Positions 35,483 through 43,368 of a DNA stretch of 57,264 bases are shown here, one piece after another. Origin of the DNA: Patescibacteria group bacterium (GTDB lineage Bacteria; Patescibacteriota; Patescibacteriia; Patescibacteriales; JAQTRU01). The notes beneath the pieces were generated by a model. The model did not search any database. It saw nothing but the letters and a program-made list of their open reading frames with translations, and had not been told where the DNA came from. Numbering within the stretch: position 1 is the first letter of the stretch; each line of letters starts with the position of its first letter. The stretch spans positions 1 through 57,264 of the forward strand of contig JAQUPG010000010.1 in NCBI GenBank assembly GCA_028716725.1. Direction: 5' to 3'. The position numbers were made by a program, and so were the translations under genes.

Positions 35483-35511
35483 ATTATAACAACTATCAAC
35501 TTAAAAATCAA
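35483..35511 (-). promoter_or_regulatory. pilT promoter
   Basis: On the minus strand TTGATT (35506-35511), a 17-base spacer and TATAAT (35483-35488) with an upstream TGT lie about 51 bases before the pilT ATG. Confidence 0.65.
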
Positions 35512-35548
35512 TTCTATTTTCCGCGGCTTTCCGTTCTTCGTCTATCCG

Positions 35549-36442
35549 TTATTTTCTCGAAAACTCGCACCCGCAATAATCCTGCCGGTAAAGCCCGAGT
35601 TTTTTACATAAACAGGATGATTTTTTAAAGCCGTCTTGTTTTTTAAAATCCCTGTCCAAAAACTTTACCTTATATTTCCTTTCCATCCCCTGGCCAAGCT
35701 GGCTGATTGTTTTGGCATCTTTATGCGGACTAATGGTTAGAGTGGTGGTAAATAAAGCAAAACTTTTCTTTTGAGCAATTTTTGCCGTTTTTTCTAATCT
35801 ATCTCGATAGCAGATCCGACAACGCTCCCCTCTTTCCAAATCTTTTTCATAACCTTTTATTTTTTTAAGCCAGGCCCCGTGGTCATATTTTTCTAAAATT
35901 AATTTAAGCCGGGAAATAGCCGCGATTTTTTTAGCTTCCCCCAACCTTTTCTTATACTCGCTTTCCGGATAAATATTGGGATTATAAAAATATAAAATCA
36001 CGTCATAATCTTTTTTTAAAACCTGGGCGACATAAGCCCCGCAGCCGGCGCAGCAAATATGAAGCAGAAGTTTCGGCTTGGTTTTGCGAAACCTATAAAA
36101 AGCATAGGCAATGGCAGCAATTATACCTAACGCCCCGGCTAATAAATCAAGAAGACTTGCTTCACGGCTTGGAATAAAAGTCTGGAGATACTCGCCGGCC
36201 AAAGCGTAGAAAAAACTAAAGAAAAAGCTGAACACGGCTAAAATTTTAAAATTCATCTTTCTGAATTCCCGCCCAAATAAAATAATTAAATAGGCCAGAA
36301 CCCCGAACAAAACAAAATGAACCCCTTTATCAAAAAAAGTAATTTTTTGGGGTTCACCGCTTATGGGCAGGGGCATAGTGAGCGAAACAAAAATAAGGAA
36401 AGCCCAGCATAAAATTAGATAAAACTTTACTAATTTAGCCAT
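35549..36442 (-). CDS. VanZ-like / epoxyqueuosine reductase QueH fusion
   Basis: This 297-residue protein combines two parts. Residues 1-120 are a VanZ-like membrane domain with about four helices (ITFFDKGVHFVLFGVLAYL, AGEYLQTFIPSREASLLDLL). Residues 125-297 are QueH (LLLHICCAGCGAYVAQVL, ILYFYNPNIYPESEYKKRL, RCRICYRDRLEKTA and KSSCLCKKLGLYRQDYCGC), which reduces epoxyqueuosine to queuosine in tRNA using the paired Cys residues and an Fe-S cluster. No stop or new ribosome site separates the halves. The fusion would place a tRNA-modifying enzyme at the membrane, which is unusual. The gene starts 10 bases beyond a dispersed repeat. Confidence 0.88.
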   Translation of the reverse strand: MAKLVKFYLILCWAFLIFVSLTMPLPISGEPQKITFFDKGVHFVLFGVLAYLIILFGREFRKMNFKILAVFSFFFSFFYALAGEYLQTFIPSREASLLDLLAGALGIIAAIAYAFYRFRKTKPKLLLHICCAGCGAYVAQVLKKDYDVILYFYNPNIYPESEYKKRLGEAKKIAAISRLKLILEKYDHGAWLKKIKGYEKDLERGERCRICYRDRLEKTAKIAQKKSFALFTTTLTISPHKDAKTISQLGQGMERKYKVKFLDRDFKKQDGFKKSSCLCKKLGLYRQDYCGCEFSRK

Positions 36443-36452
36443 AATTTGGATC

Positions 36453-36494
36453 TGTCATTGCGAGGAGCTCAAGCGACGAAGCAATCTCTGGTTT
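36453..36494 (+). repeat. TGTCATTGCGAG repeat, copy C
   Basis: Begins TGTCATTGCGAGGAGCTC and ends GAAGCAATCTCTGGTT. It is the left boundary of a 395-base unit containing the GIY-YIG gene, and copy D is the right boundary in inverse orientation. Confidence 0.85.
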
Positions 36495-36790
36495 TGCATC
36501 TCCAAGCTTAAATCTTTCCACTCCGGATTTAATTTAATTATAAGGTTAATTTTATCTTTTCTTGAACCGCCTTTTATCTATTTTTCTCTGGCAATGGCAT
36601 CACGGATATCAGAAAATGTTTCACAATAGACTAATTTATTTACCTTATACTTAGCGGTAAAACTTAATTCGTTTTCTTGGGTTTTATGCTGATAATTCCT
36701 TTTTAGTAAATTATTGGTTACGCCGGTATAAAAAACGTTGTGGGTTTTATTAGTATTGATATAAACAAAATAGTATCGTTCGTTTAACAT
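36455..36790 (-). pseudogene. GIY-YIG endonuclease gene with an in-frame amber stop
   Basis: The frame from 36790 encodes a GIY-YIG domain: YYFVYINTNKTHNVFYTGVT, NNLLKRNYQHK, LVYCETFSDIRDAIAREK. At 36578-36580 it meets TAG. The same frame continues IKGGSRKDKINLI, then LNPEWKDLSLE, exactly as intact family members do (REKQIKGGSR...), and ends at TGA 36455 inside repeat copy C. The stop stands where the family has a conserved Gln, so one C-to-T change (CAG to TAG) explains it. Without readthrough only 70 residues are made. The unit is bounded by inverted repeats C and D. Confidence 0.85.
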
Positions 36791-36802
36791 GTTTTTCTAT
36801 TT

Positions 36803-36847
36803 AACCAGAGATTGCTTCGCCCCGAGGCTTCGGGGCTCGCAATGACA
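36803..36847 (-). repeat. TGTCATTGCGAG repeat, copy D
   Basis: Same termini as copy C in inverse orientation, with the hairpin CCCCGAGGCTTCGGGG in the middle. Its outer end touches the stop codon of the DJ-1-like gene at 36848. The inner core CCGAGGCTTCGG also occurs in the repeat at 55502-55531. Confidence 0.85.
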
Positions 36848-37447
36848 TTATTGCAGAGCCTTAACGATTTCCTCTCCGAATTCCCGGGCCGAGGCCGGGC
36901 CCTCGGCCGTAATAATTTTCCCGTCCACGGCTACGCTTTGAGAAGAAAATGTCGCCCCGCCCTTTTCGATTGTTTCGCGCACACCCGACCAGCCGGCAGC
37001 GGTTTTACCTTCTAGAACTCCGGCCTGGGCGAGAATCGCCGAAGCGGCGCAGATAGCCGTGGTAATTTTTCCTTCCTGATAAAACTTTTTCGCCAGAATC
37101 TGTAAGCTCTCATCGTCAATAATCTCCAGCATTCCCGGGCCGCCGACAAAAACCACGGCGTCGAATTTATCCGGCTCGGCCTGCCCGACGGTTAAATCAA
37201 TATTAACCTCTAACCCCTCAGCGCCGATCGCGGTTCCGGACTGAATTGAAGCCACCTGCACTTTTACCCCGGCTTCTTCAAAAACTTTTCTTGGTTCGCT
37301 ATATTCGGCATCGCGAAAATCCCGCGGCGCCACCACCATTAAAATATTAGTTCCGTTCATATTTTCTTTGGGCTGTTTTAGTTCCGATCTTATCCAACAG
37401 CCAGTTAATAATAAAAATAATATTAAAATTAAAATCATCTTCCTCAT
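36848..37447 (-). CDS. DJ-1/PfpI family lipoprotein
   Basis: This 199-residue protein has a lipoprotein signal (MRKMILILILFLLLTGC, lipobox LTGC with Cys17) and a DJ-1/PfpI glutamine-amidotransferase-like domain. The domain shows ILMVVAPRDFRDAEYSEPRK, FDAVVFVGGPGMLEI, the nucleophile elbow TAICAASAILAQAG with its Cys, and GGATFSSQSVAVDGKIITA. Family roles include deglycase, protease and chaperone activities; the role here is unknown, but it acts outside the membrane. It overlaps the WecA-like gene by four bases. A repeat element begins directly at its stop codon. Confidence 0.9.
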   Translation of the reverse strand: MRKMILILILFLLLTGCWIRSELKQPKENMNGTNILMVVAPRDFRDAEYSEPRKVFEEAGVKVQVASIQSGTAIGAEGLEVNIDLTVGQAEPDKFDAVVFVGGPGMLEIIDDESLQILAKKFYQEGKITTAICAASAILAQAGVLEGKTAAGWSGVRETIEKGGATFSSQSVAVDGKIITAEGPASAREFGEEIVKALQ

Positions 37448-38520
37448 ACGTTTTTCCTGTCTAAATAGCTAAAACCTATAACCAAAATCAACATCGTCAA
37501 AAATAAAATCAACAGGGCGAAAACCTTGCCTAAACTTTGTAAAAATAACCCGCTGGCCCCAAAAACCAAAGCCAGGGAGTAAAAGACAAGAACGGTTTTT
37601 CTCTGGCCTAACCCCAAATCAAACAAACGGAAATGAAGATGCCCGCGGTCAGCGAATTTAAACGGATTTTTGCCATTAACGAGACGGCGCAAAATCGTCC
37701 AAACCACGTCTAAAATCGGGATGCCCATAACGAGGAGGGCGATAGCAATCTTGCCTCCGGAAATAATGGCTAAAACCCCCAAAATAAAACCAAGAAGAAG
37801 CGAGCCGCCCTCGCCTAAAAAAATCTTAGCCGGATGCCAGTTAAAAACCAAAAAGCCCAAACAGCAGGCGGAAAAAATCAAAGCGGCAAGGCCGATATCC
37901 GGCTGATAATATTTTGTCGTAATCGTAAAAAGAAAAATTATAAAACCGCCGATAGCGCAGATGCCGCTTACTAAGCCGTCCAAACCGTCTAAAAGTTTTG
38001 TCGTGTACATCATGCCGAGAAGCCAGAGGATTATAAGCGAGTCCGAAAGAACCACGAAATAGCGCATAGCTCCGCCCCAGCTTGTTATTGGTATTTTCCA
38101 CTGATCCAGATACAGAAAGCCGCCCAAAGGATTAGTAATTTTCCCGATTTCCACCCCGCCGACGACCACGGCGAGGCCAGCCAGGACCGGAAAAATAAAT
38201 TGCCAGCCCGGTTTTAAATTATATTTATCATCCAGAAACCCGCCGACCATCAAAAAACAGGCGCCAATAAAAAACCCGAGCCAATGATGAACTTCTAAAT
38301 TGCCGGCCAGCAAACTGCCCCGGGTAAAATAAAGCATCAGAAAAAAAGCTAAAAAAATCGCCAATCCGCCCAAAAGCGGCACATTGGTTTTATGGATTTT
38401 CCTGTCCGAAACCGGCTTATCAATAATATTAAACCTGCCGGCTAAATATTTAACCAGCAAAGTGAAAATTACCGTAAGCAGTAAAGAAACAATAAAAATT
38501 ATCGGGTAATTTGTGTTCAT
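37444..38520 (-). CDS. WecA/TagO-type undecaprenyl-phosphate sugar-1-phosphate transferase
   Basis: This 358-residue polytopic membrane enzyme (about ten helices) belongs to the MraY/WecA family. The motifs are visible in order: the DRKIHKTNVPLLGG start, MVGGFLDDKYNLKP (the catalytic Asp pair), LLDGLDGLVSGIC, FNWHPAKIFLGEGGSLLLGF and the loop DRGHLHFRLFDLG. The HLHFRL signature is WecA/TagO-like and not MraY-like. It would start glycan chains on the undecaprenyl carrier. The divergent small gene's promoter overlaps its start. Confidence 0.92.
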   Translation of the reverse strand: MNTNYPIIFIVSLLLTVIFTLLVKYLAGRFNIIDKPVSDRKIHKTNVPLLGGLAIFLAFFLMLYFTRGSLLAGNLEVHHWLGFFIGACFLMVGGFLDDKYNLKPGWQFIFPVLAGLAVVVGGVEIGKITNPLGGFLYLDQWKIPITSWGGAMRYFVVLSDSLIILWLLGMMYTTKLLDGLDGLVSGICAIGGFIIFLFTITTKYYQPDIGLAALIFSACCLGFLVFNWHPAKIFLGEGGSLLLGFILGVLAIISGGKIAIALLVMGIPILDVVWTILRRLVNGKNPFKFADRGHLHFRLFDLGLGQRKTVLVFYSLALVFGASGLFLQSLGKVFALLILFLTMLILVIGFSYLDRKNV

Positions 38521-38539
38521 TTTGATTTTTTGTTAAAAT
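38511..38539 (+). promoter_or_regulatory. Promoter of the small Cys-rich protein gene
   Basis: TTGTGT (38511-38516), a 17-base spacer and TAAAAT (38534-38539) lie 32 bases before the ATG at 38572. It overlaps the first codons of the divergent WecA-like gene. Confidence 0.5.
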
Positions 38540-38571
38540 AAGAGTGCATCGATAAAAACAGCAAAGATAAT

Positions 38572-38874
38572 ATGAGCAAAGGGTTTAAATATTTCCTTAT
38601 TATATCCTCAATTGTGGCAATTATACTTATTGCACTCTTTATTATTCTTCCCTTTTTAATTGATTCTAATCTTGCTATTGATTCTAGCCTTACTTCTGAA
38701 GATTGTTATGCAAAGGGAGGTAGAGTCAGTAGCGACGAAGGGATTGTCGGTGAACATAATGGTTACCCAGTCTACGGTTCGGTGTGCAAAAAAAATGAAA
38801 GAAAAATCGGTTCAGTCACGGGTTTATGGTGCAGTTGCGTATGCTGCGTACCAAAAAAATTATTATTTTTTTAA
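38572..38874 (+). CDS. Small anchored Cys-rich protein, hypothetical
   Basis: This 100-residue protein has a membrane helix (YFLIISSIVAIILIALFIIL, about 7-26) and an exported part with five Cys residues (EDCYAKGG, VCKKNE, WCSCVCCVPKK). The Cys-rich end suggests disulfides or metal binding. The family is not recognised, although similar short proteins with CCVPK endings occur in CPR. A longer overlapping frame starting at 38660 is not supported, because its own start lacks a ribosome site and its first part is the shadow of this gene. Confidence 0.6.
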   Translation: MSKGFKYFLIISSIVAIILIALFIILPFLIDSNLAIDSSLTSEDCYAKGGRVSSDEGIVGEHNGYPVYGSVCKKNERKIGSVTGLWCSCVCCVPKKLLFF

Positions 38875-38936
38875 TATATTACCTATAACCCCTGGGGGCA
38901 CAAATAATACGTCCTCTTTTATAATTTTATCTAATC

Positions 38937-38965
38937 TTGACTTTTTATTAAAAATGGTTTATGCT
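38937..38965 (+). promoter_or_regulatory. Promoter upstream of the 39047 gene
   Basis: TTGACT (38937-38942), a 17-base spacer and TATGCT (38960-38965) lie about 80 bases before the ATG at 39047. Confidence 0.5.
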
Positions 38966-39046
38966 AAAATTAATAATCAATCAAATTCTAATGCTTTCGG
39001 GCATTTTTTGCTTTTTCTAAACAAATCTAATCTACAAGGGGTAAGT

Positions 39047-39376
39047 ATGTTAAGGACAGTTTCCCGCCTCAAAACCGCTGGTAACATTCCTGGGAACGGC
39101 AAGGGCAACGGCAAAAATATTAACCGGGCGCTCTTTCTCGATGCCGTCGCAGAAACCATAGAGCAAATTTCCCTGACCCAAAAAATACTTCTGGTTTGCC
39201 TTGCTCCGGAAGAAAAAATCTTCACCGCGGTTGCAGAGGTAAAGAAACTGATAAGAAAAGGTGATGAAGGTATTACCTTAATACCAAGAGATGACCAAAA
39301 AAACCCTGTATTCCCCACCAATATCTGCAGATTTGCTGTCCAGCCGGATGGCCGGGTATCATTTTGCGGAATATAA
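39047..39376 (+). CDS. Small hypothetical protein, own transcription unit
   Basis: From ATG 39047 (AAGGGG upstream) this is a 109-residue soluble protein that starts MLRTVSRLKTAGNIPGNGK. Its middle is helical (ALFLDAVAETIEQISLTQKI) and it ends CRFAVQPDGRVSFCGI with two Cys near the C-terminus. I do not recognise it. It sits between its own promoter and a good terminator, and its codon choice (ctc, ggc, acc) is richer in GC than that of its neighbours, as in the gene at 49163. Confidence 0.6.
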   Translation: MLRTVSRLKTAGNIPGNGKGNGKNINRALFLDAVAETIEQISLTQKILLVCLAPEEKIFTAVAEVKKLIRKGDEGITLIPRDDQKNPVFPTNICRFAVQPDGRVSFCGI

Positions 39377-39401
39377 CCCACAAAAACACCCCTGACGAAT
39401 A

Positions 39402-39429
39402 AGGGCGCTTAGTACAAGCGTCCTTTTTT
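39402..39429 (+). terminator. Terminator after the 39047 gene
   Basis: GGGCGCTT and AAGCGTCC form a stem around AGTAC, followed by a T run. It lies 26 bases past the stop and ends plus-strand transcription facing the ClpC-like gene. Confidence 0.8.
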
Positions 39430-39480
39430 TATTTCCAAAATCATGAAATCGTGCATTCGTTATGTGTTATGCGTTACGCG

Positions 39481-42264
39481 TTATAACTGTCTCCCCTTTT
39501 CTATTTCAATTTTTGCTTCTTTATTTATTACCACCGTATCCCGCCTGACCAATTCGCCGGTTAAAATCTTATTGGCAATTTCATTTTCAATCTTATCCTG
39601 CAATAAACGGCGCAAGGGCCTGGCTCCGAATTTCGGGTCATACCCGGCCCCGGCCAATTTAACAACTCCTTCTTCTTCTGAGCGCAAACCGATGCCTTTG
39701 GCTAAAAGCATTTCCCCTATGCCATTCAACATTAATTTGGTAATGCTTACCACATTGTCCATAGTTAACGGCTTAAAAACAACAATGCCGTCAAACCGGT
39801 TTATCAACTCCGGCCGCATTATTTTATTAAGCTGCTTGTTGATTAAATCTTCTTTTATTTTCTCTATATCTGTGCCAGCCGCCACTTCATCCTGGATAAA
39901 AACCGAGCCGGCGTTGGACGTGGCAATAATAATAGAATTAGTAAAATCAATTGTCCGGCCCTGGCCGTCAGTTATCCGGCCGTCATCAAAACAAGACAAA
40001 AACAAATTTAGGATATCGGGATGGGCTTTTTCAAACTCATCCAGCAAAACCAGCGAAAACGGCTTTTTGCGCACGGCTTCAGTCAGATAGCCCCGGGTGC
40101 CGTCAACGTCCCCAATCATTTTTTTAACGCTGTCCGCCAATTGGTATTCGCTCATATCCAGCCGGATCATATAATCTTTGCTGCCAAAATAAATATCGGA
40201 AACGGTTTTCGCCAGTTCGGTTTTGCCGACTCCGGTCGGCCCGAGGAATAAAAAGTTGGCAATCGGACGCTTGCCCTCCCGGAGCGCCGCTCTGGCCCGG
40301 CGCAAACTGGCGGAGACGACGGAGACCGCCTCTTCCTGATTTATCATCTTCTCATGAATTTTTTCTTCCAGATTTAATAATTCCTTGCTTTCGCTAACCG
40401 TAATCTTATTGACCGGGACGCCGGTTATCTCGCTGACAGTCACGGAAACATCTTCGGCCGTGCAAAGAGAAGCGGTCGGATCGCTGGCCGCCCGACGGCC
40501 GACGCGGACGGCCGTTGCCTCTAAAATTTCTATAGCTTTAGCCGGCAGATATTTGTCGTGGATATATCTTGAAGAAAGGGAAACCGCCTGCCCGATCGCA
40601 TCATAGGAAAAATATACCCCATATTTCCCCTCCATAAGGCTAACTTTGCTTTCCGCCATAATAATCGCCTGGTTCCCGGCGGGCTCGTCAATTTTTACCT
40701 TCACTAAAATATCGCCCAGGGCTTTGCCTTCAATATATTTAGAATAATTTTCTACCGTGGCTGCGGTCAGGCAAAAGAGAGCCCTTCGGTTTAAAGCCTC
40801 GGCTAAAACTTCCGACAGCTCCAAGCTTTCTTCTCCGCCCCCGGTTATACCCACTATATTTTCTATATTTTCTATAAAAAGCACAATATTTCCGGCTTTT
40901 CTTATTTCATCAATTATGACCAAAAGTCTTTCCTGCGCCACTGCCGCGGTGGCTCCGCTTACTAACCGGGCTACATCCAGTTCCAAAAGCCTCTTATCCC
41001 TTAAAAATTTAGGCACATCTTCTTCAACCATCAGCTGGGCCAGGCCTTCCGCCATAGTCCTTTTACCGGCTCCCAAAGGGCCGACTAAAATTACGCCGGT
41101 CCGGCCGCTGGTAAAAGCCCCGAAAATATCCTCAATTTCCTTATCCCGGCCCACGCAAATGCCCAACCGGCCCCACTTAGCCGCCCGCGTCAGGTCATGG
41201 GAAAAATGGTTTAAAACCGGCGTAGCCACGGCGGTATAAGCCCGGTCCATAGTGCCGGCCGGCTTAAAACGGGCCGCTTTTTTATAGCCCCGGTAATTAT
41301 CCAGGAGACGCTCGTTCACCCTGAACCATTCGATAATATTTTTAATTTTATCCTCATCTACTTCCAAATCGTATAAAATCTCGGCTAAATTTTTATCGTG
41401 GCGCAAACAGGACAAAATCAGATTTAAAGCCTTTACTTTTTTTTGCCCGAGATTATAAGCCTGGGCGTAAGCTTCAATTAAAATCTCTTTTACTTCCTCG
41501 CTGATTTTTAAATCATTTTTTCCTTCCGAGGAAGCCGATTCTTTCAATAATTGGCTTTTAATTCTGGTTATCAATTTCCCCCCGTCTACATCCAGGCGGA
41601 CAAAAAGGGAAATTATTTCCTTGTCCCGCAATAAAGAAAAAAATAAATGGAGAGGCAAAAGCTCATTATGCCCGGACTTGGCCGCGAGCAGAAAAGCTTC
41701 TTCTACAACTTTCATCTCCTCCGGGCTGGCCGCCCGGGAAACGTCTATCTTGCCGGAAAACTTCTTCAACTCTTCCCAATTATCGGGAAGCTTTACCAGC
41801 CCCTTTTCCCCAACCGCCCGGAATTTTTTTATTTTTTCCTTCCTGGCTTCTTCTTGGCTTAAGCGGTAAATAATAAACATATCGGATAAAGCGCTAATCC
41901 AGAAAACCAAAATCAGCCAGTGCTTTACCCGCCAGAAGCTGAAAAGCTCTAAATAATCCCCGGCGCCGGCGCCCACCGGCCCTCCGGCTGACGAGGACCA
42001 GACCCAAAAAGCCAAAGCCGCCAAGCCGGCCAGGCTTATTGCGTAAGCAATTGAATTTATAACCAAATCAACGCTTTTTTTAAAATGCCTTAAATTTATT
42101 ACGGCCTTGCCCAAACTTAAGCCCCAATATAAAAATTTCCCGTCTAAAAAACTGCCGACGCCCATGCCGCCGCAGGCCGGGCATTTTAAGCCAAGCTTTT
42201 TTTCGCCCGTTCCCGAACAAACCGGGCAGACGATAAATGGCATTTTTGAATATTTATCCTCCAT
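39481..42264 (-). CDS. Membrane-anchored ClpC-like AAA+ ATPase with zinc ribbon
   Basis: This 927-residue protein is built as follows. A zinc ribbon comes first (Cys13, Cys16, Cys28, Cys31, with DnaJ-like CxxCxGxG spacing). Two membrane helices follow (about 66-88 and 113-133), then a Clp_N-like repeat domain (about 180-320). The first AAA domain, D1 (about 370-540), is degenerate: its P-loop reads GPLGAGKRT, its Walker B site reads VLFIEN where FIDE is expected, and the Arg-finger region ALERR is replaced. The second, D2 (about 630-860), is intact, with LGPTGVGKTE, LVLLDEFEKAH and RPELINRFD. No ClpP-binding [LIV]G[FL] loop is seen in D2. It is probably a membrane-tethered unfoldase or disaggregase. 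Confidence 0.88.
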   Translation of the reverse strand: MEDKYSKMPFIVCPVCSGTGEKKLGLKCPACGGMGVGSFLDGKFLYWGLSLGKAVINLRHFKKSVDLVINSIAYAISLAGLAALAFWVWSSSAGGPVGAGAGDYLELFSFWRVKHWLILVFWISALSDMFIIYRLSQEEARKEKIKKFRAVGEKGLVKLPDNWEELKKFSGKIDVSRAASPEEMKVVEEAFLLAAKSGHNELLPLHLFFSLLRDKEIISLFVRLDVDGGKLITRIKSQLLKESASSEGKNDLKISEEVKEILIEAYAQAYNLGQKKVKALNLILSCLRHDKNLAEILYDLEVDEDKIKNIIEWFRVNERLLDNYRGYKKAARFKPAGTMDRAYTAVATPVLNHFSHDLTRAAKWGRLGICVGRDKEIEDIFGAFTSGRTGVILVGPLGAGKRTMAEGLAQLMVEEDVPKFLRDKRLLELDVARLVSGATAAVAQERLLVIIDEIRKAGNIVLFIENIENIVGITGGGEESLELSEVLAEALNRRALFCLTAATVENYSKYIEGKALGDILVKVKIDEPAGNQAIIMAESKVSLMEGKYGVYFSYDAIGQAVSLSSRYIHDKYLPAKAIEILEATAVRVGRRAASDPTASLCTAEDVSVTVSEITGVPVNKITVSESKELLNLEEKIHEKMINQEEAVSVVSASLRRARAALREGKRPIANFLFLGPTGVGKTELAKTVSDIYFGSKDYMIRLDMSEYQLADSVKKMIGDVDGTRGYLTEAVRKKPFSLVLLDEFEKAHPDILNLFLSCFDDGRITDGQGRTIDFTNSIIIATSNAGSVFIQDEVAAGTDIEKIKEDLINKQLNKIMRPELINRFDGIVVFKPLTMDNVVSITKLMLNGIGEMLLAKGIGLRSEEEGVVKLAGAGYDPKFGARPLRRLLQDKIENEIANKILTGELVRRDTVVINKEAKIEIEKGRQL

Positions 42265-42350
42265 AGTTGTTCAAGACGTTTCTTTATTTTTAAACCTTTT
42301 AGTGAACCAATGATACAAATATTTTAGCGATTCCTAGACGTTATCAGAGA

Positions 42351-42434
42351 AATACGAATGATACTAATAAATACGAATTTATGTTTGCGGCATTAGTATT
42401 ATTAGTATCATTCGCATTCATTCATATATTAGTA
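42351..42434. repeat. TTAGTATCATTCGTATT inverted repeat
   Basis: AATACGAATGATACTAATAA (42351-42370) and TTATTAGTATCATTCGCATT (42399-42418) form a 20-base inverted repeat with one mismatch, and a partial third copy lies at 42428-42440. The repeat lies in the gap before the ClpC-like gene's neighbour. Confidence 0.7.
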
Positions 42435-42439
42435 TCATT

Positions 42440-42808
42440 TTACAAAGCTAACTGAAAAATTATTTCGTAAATTGCCAGTATCGGCAGAACCAGCCAAAGG
42501 CCCAGGATAAGTAGCGCCAAGGCCAGCCAAAAGAGCATAAAAATCCCGCGGACGATTATCTGAAACAATCGGACAAAAAAACTTATTAAAATCCCGGCCC
42601 AGTCATATTGGGCATACATCGGCCGAAAAATATTTTTTATCCAGACAAAAAGCGCCAAAGACCTTTCCTTGTTAACTAAAAAATTCTTTAGCCCGATCGC
42701 TACCTGTTTTAAGCCGCGGCCATACCACCAGGCCGGAAAATAGATTATATCCCTTAGCAAATCCAAAACAATCTTTCCTCCGTATAACCCGATATTATTA
42801 CTTATCAT
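42440..42808 (-). CDS. Small membrane protein, hypothetical
   Basis: This 122-residue protein has an amphipathic N-terminal half (IVLDLLRDIIYFPAWWYGRG) and two C-terminal membrane helices (GILISFFVRLFQIIVRGIFM and LFWLALALLILGLWLVLPIL). It is known to me only as a conserved hypothetical of CPR genomes. It lies upstream of the ClpC-like gene on the same strand, with an inverted repeat in the gap. Confidence 0.7.
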   Translation of the reverse strand: MISNNIGLYGGKIVLDLLRDIIYFPAWWYGRGLKQVAIGLKNFLVNKERSLALFVWIKNIFRPMYAQYDWAGILISFFVRLFQIIVRGIFMLFWLALALLILGLWLVLPILAIYEIIFQLAL

Positions 42809-42950
42809 AATTTTAATATAGTAGGATAATTGGGATTCTTATCATTCTTGCGATATATAATTATTTTCCCAATAATCCTAAAATTCCTAAGAATCTAAAG
42901 AATCTCATTTAATTTTATTATACCATATTTTATAAATTCATCACAACAAC

Positions 42951-42979
42951 TTGACAGTTAATCCATCCTTTGCTATATT
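42951..42979 (+). promoter_or_regulatory. rpmA promoter
   Basis: TTGACA (42951-42956), a 17-base spacer and TATATT (42974-42979) preceded by TGC form a strong extended -10 promoter 45 bases before the ATG. Confidence 0.75.
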
Positions 42980-43024
42980 AAAAACACTTTTAACTTTAAA
43001 CTTTATAACTTTTAACTAAAGCAT

Positions 43025-43306
43025 ATGGCACATAAGAAAGCCGGCGGTTCTACCGCGCTTGGCCGCGATTCAATCGGCAAAAGATTAGGCGTAAAATTAA
43101 CCGACGGGCAATTCGCCAAGGCCGGCGCGATTATAATCCGGCAAAGAGGCACAAAATACCACCCGGGCAAAAACGTAAAAAGAGGCAATGACGATACTTT
43201 ATTCGCCACCGTGGCCGGCATCGTTAAATTCACTACCAAAAAGTTAAAGAAATTCAATAATCAGCTGAAAGATTCAAGAATCGTCAGCGTTCTGGCGCAA
43301 AAATAA
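43025..43306 (+). CDS. rpmA: 50S ribosomal protein L27
   Basis: This 93-residue ribosomal protein has an N-terminal arm that reaches the peptidyl-transferase centre. The start [20 protein letters not shown] is canonical, without the cleaved extension seen in Firmicutes, and [20 protein letters not shown] follows. The rplU (L21) gene that usually precedes it is absent here, and rpmA has its own promoter and terminator. Confidence 0.97.
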   Translation: MAHKKAGGSTALGRDSIGKRLGVKLTDGQFAKAGAIIIRQRGTKYHPGKNVKRGNDDTLFATVAGIVKFTTKKLKKFNNQLKDSRIVSVLAQK

Positions 43307-43327
43307 CTTTGCCGAAATTTGAAATGA

Positions 43328-43359
43328 AAAAACATCCCGCAAATTCGCGGGATGTTTTT
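43328..43359. terminator. Bidirectional terminator between rpmA and pyrG
   Basis: AAAAACATCCCGC and GCGGGATGTTTTT form a perfect hairpin flanked by A and T runs, which serves both converging genes. Confidence 0.9.
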
Positions 43360-43368
43360 CATTGTATT

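Noticed and set aside
38660-39046. N-terminal extension of the 39047 gene into a 238-residue protein
   Set aside because: The first part overlaps the small anchored Cys-rich protein gene in another frame, has no ribosome site and reads as low-quality sequence. A promoter and start at 39047 explain the gene better.
39481-42264. Several long frames on the plus strand opposite the ClpC-like gene, and similar ones opposite dnaX, gpmI and pyrG
   Set aside because: They are antisense shadows: Ser/Pro-rich translations, no ribosome sites and complete overlap with recognised enzymes.
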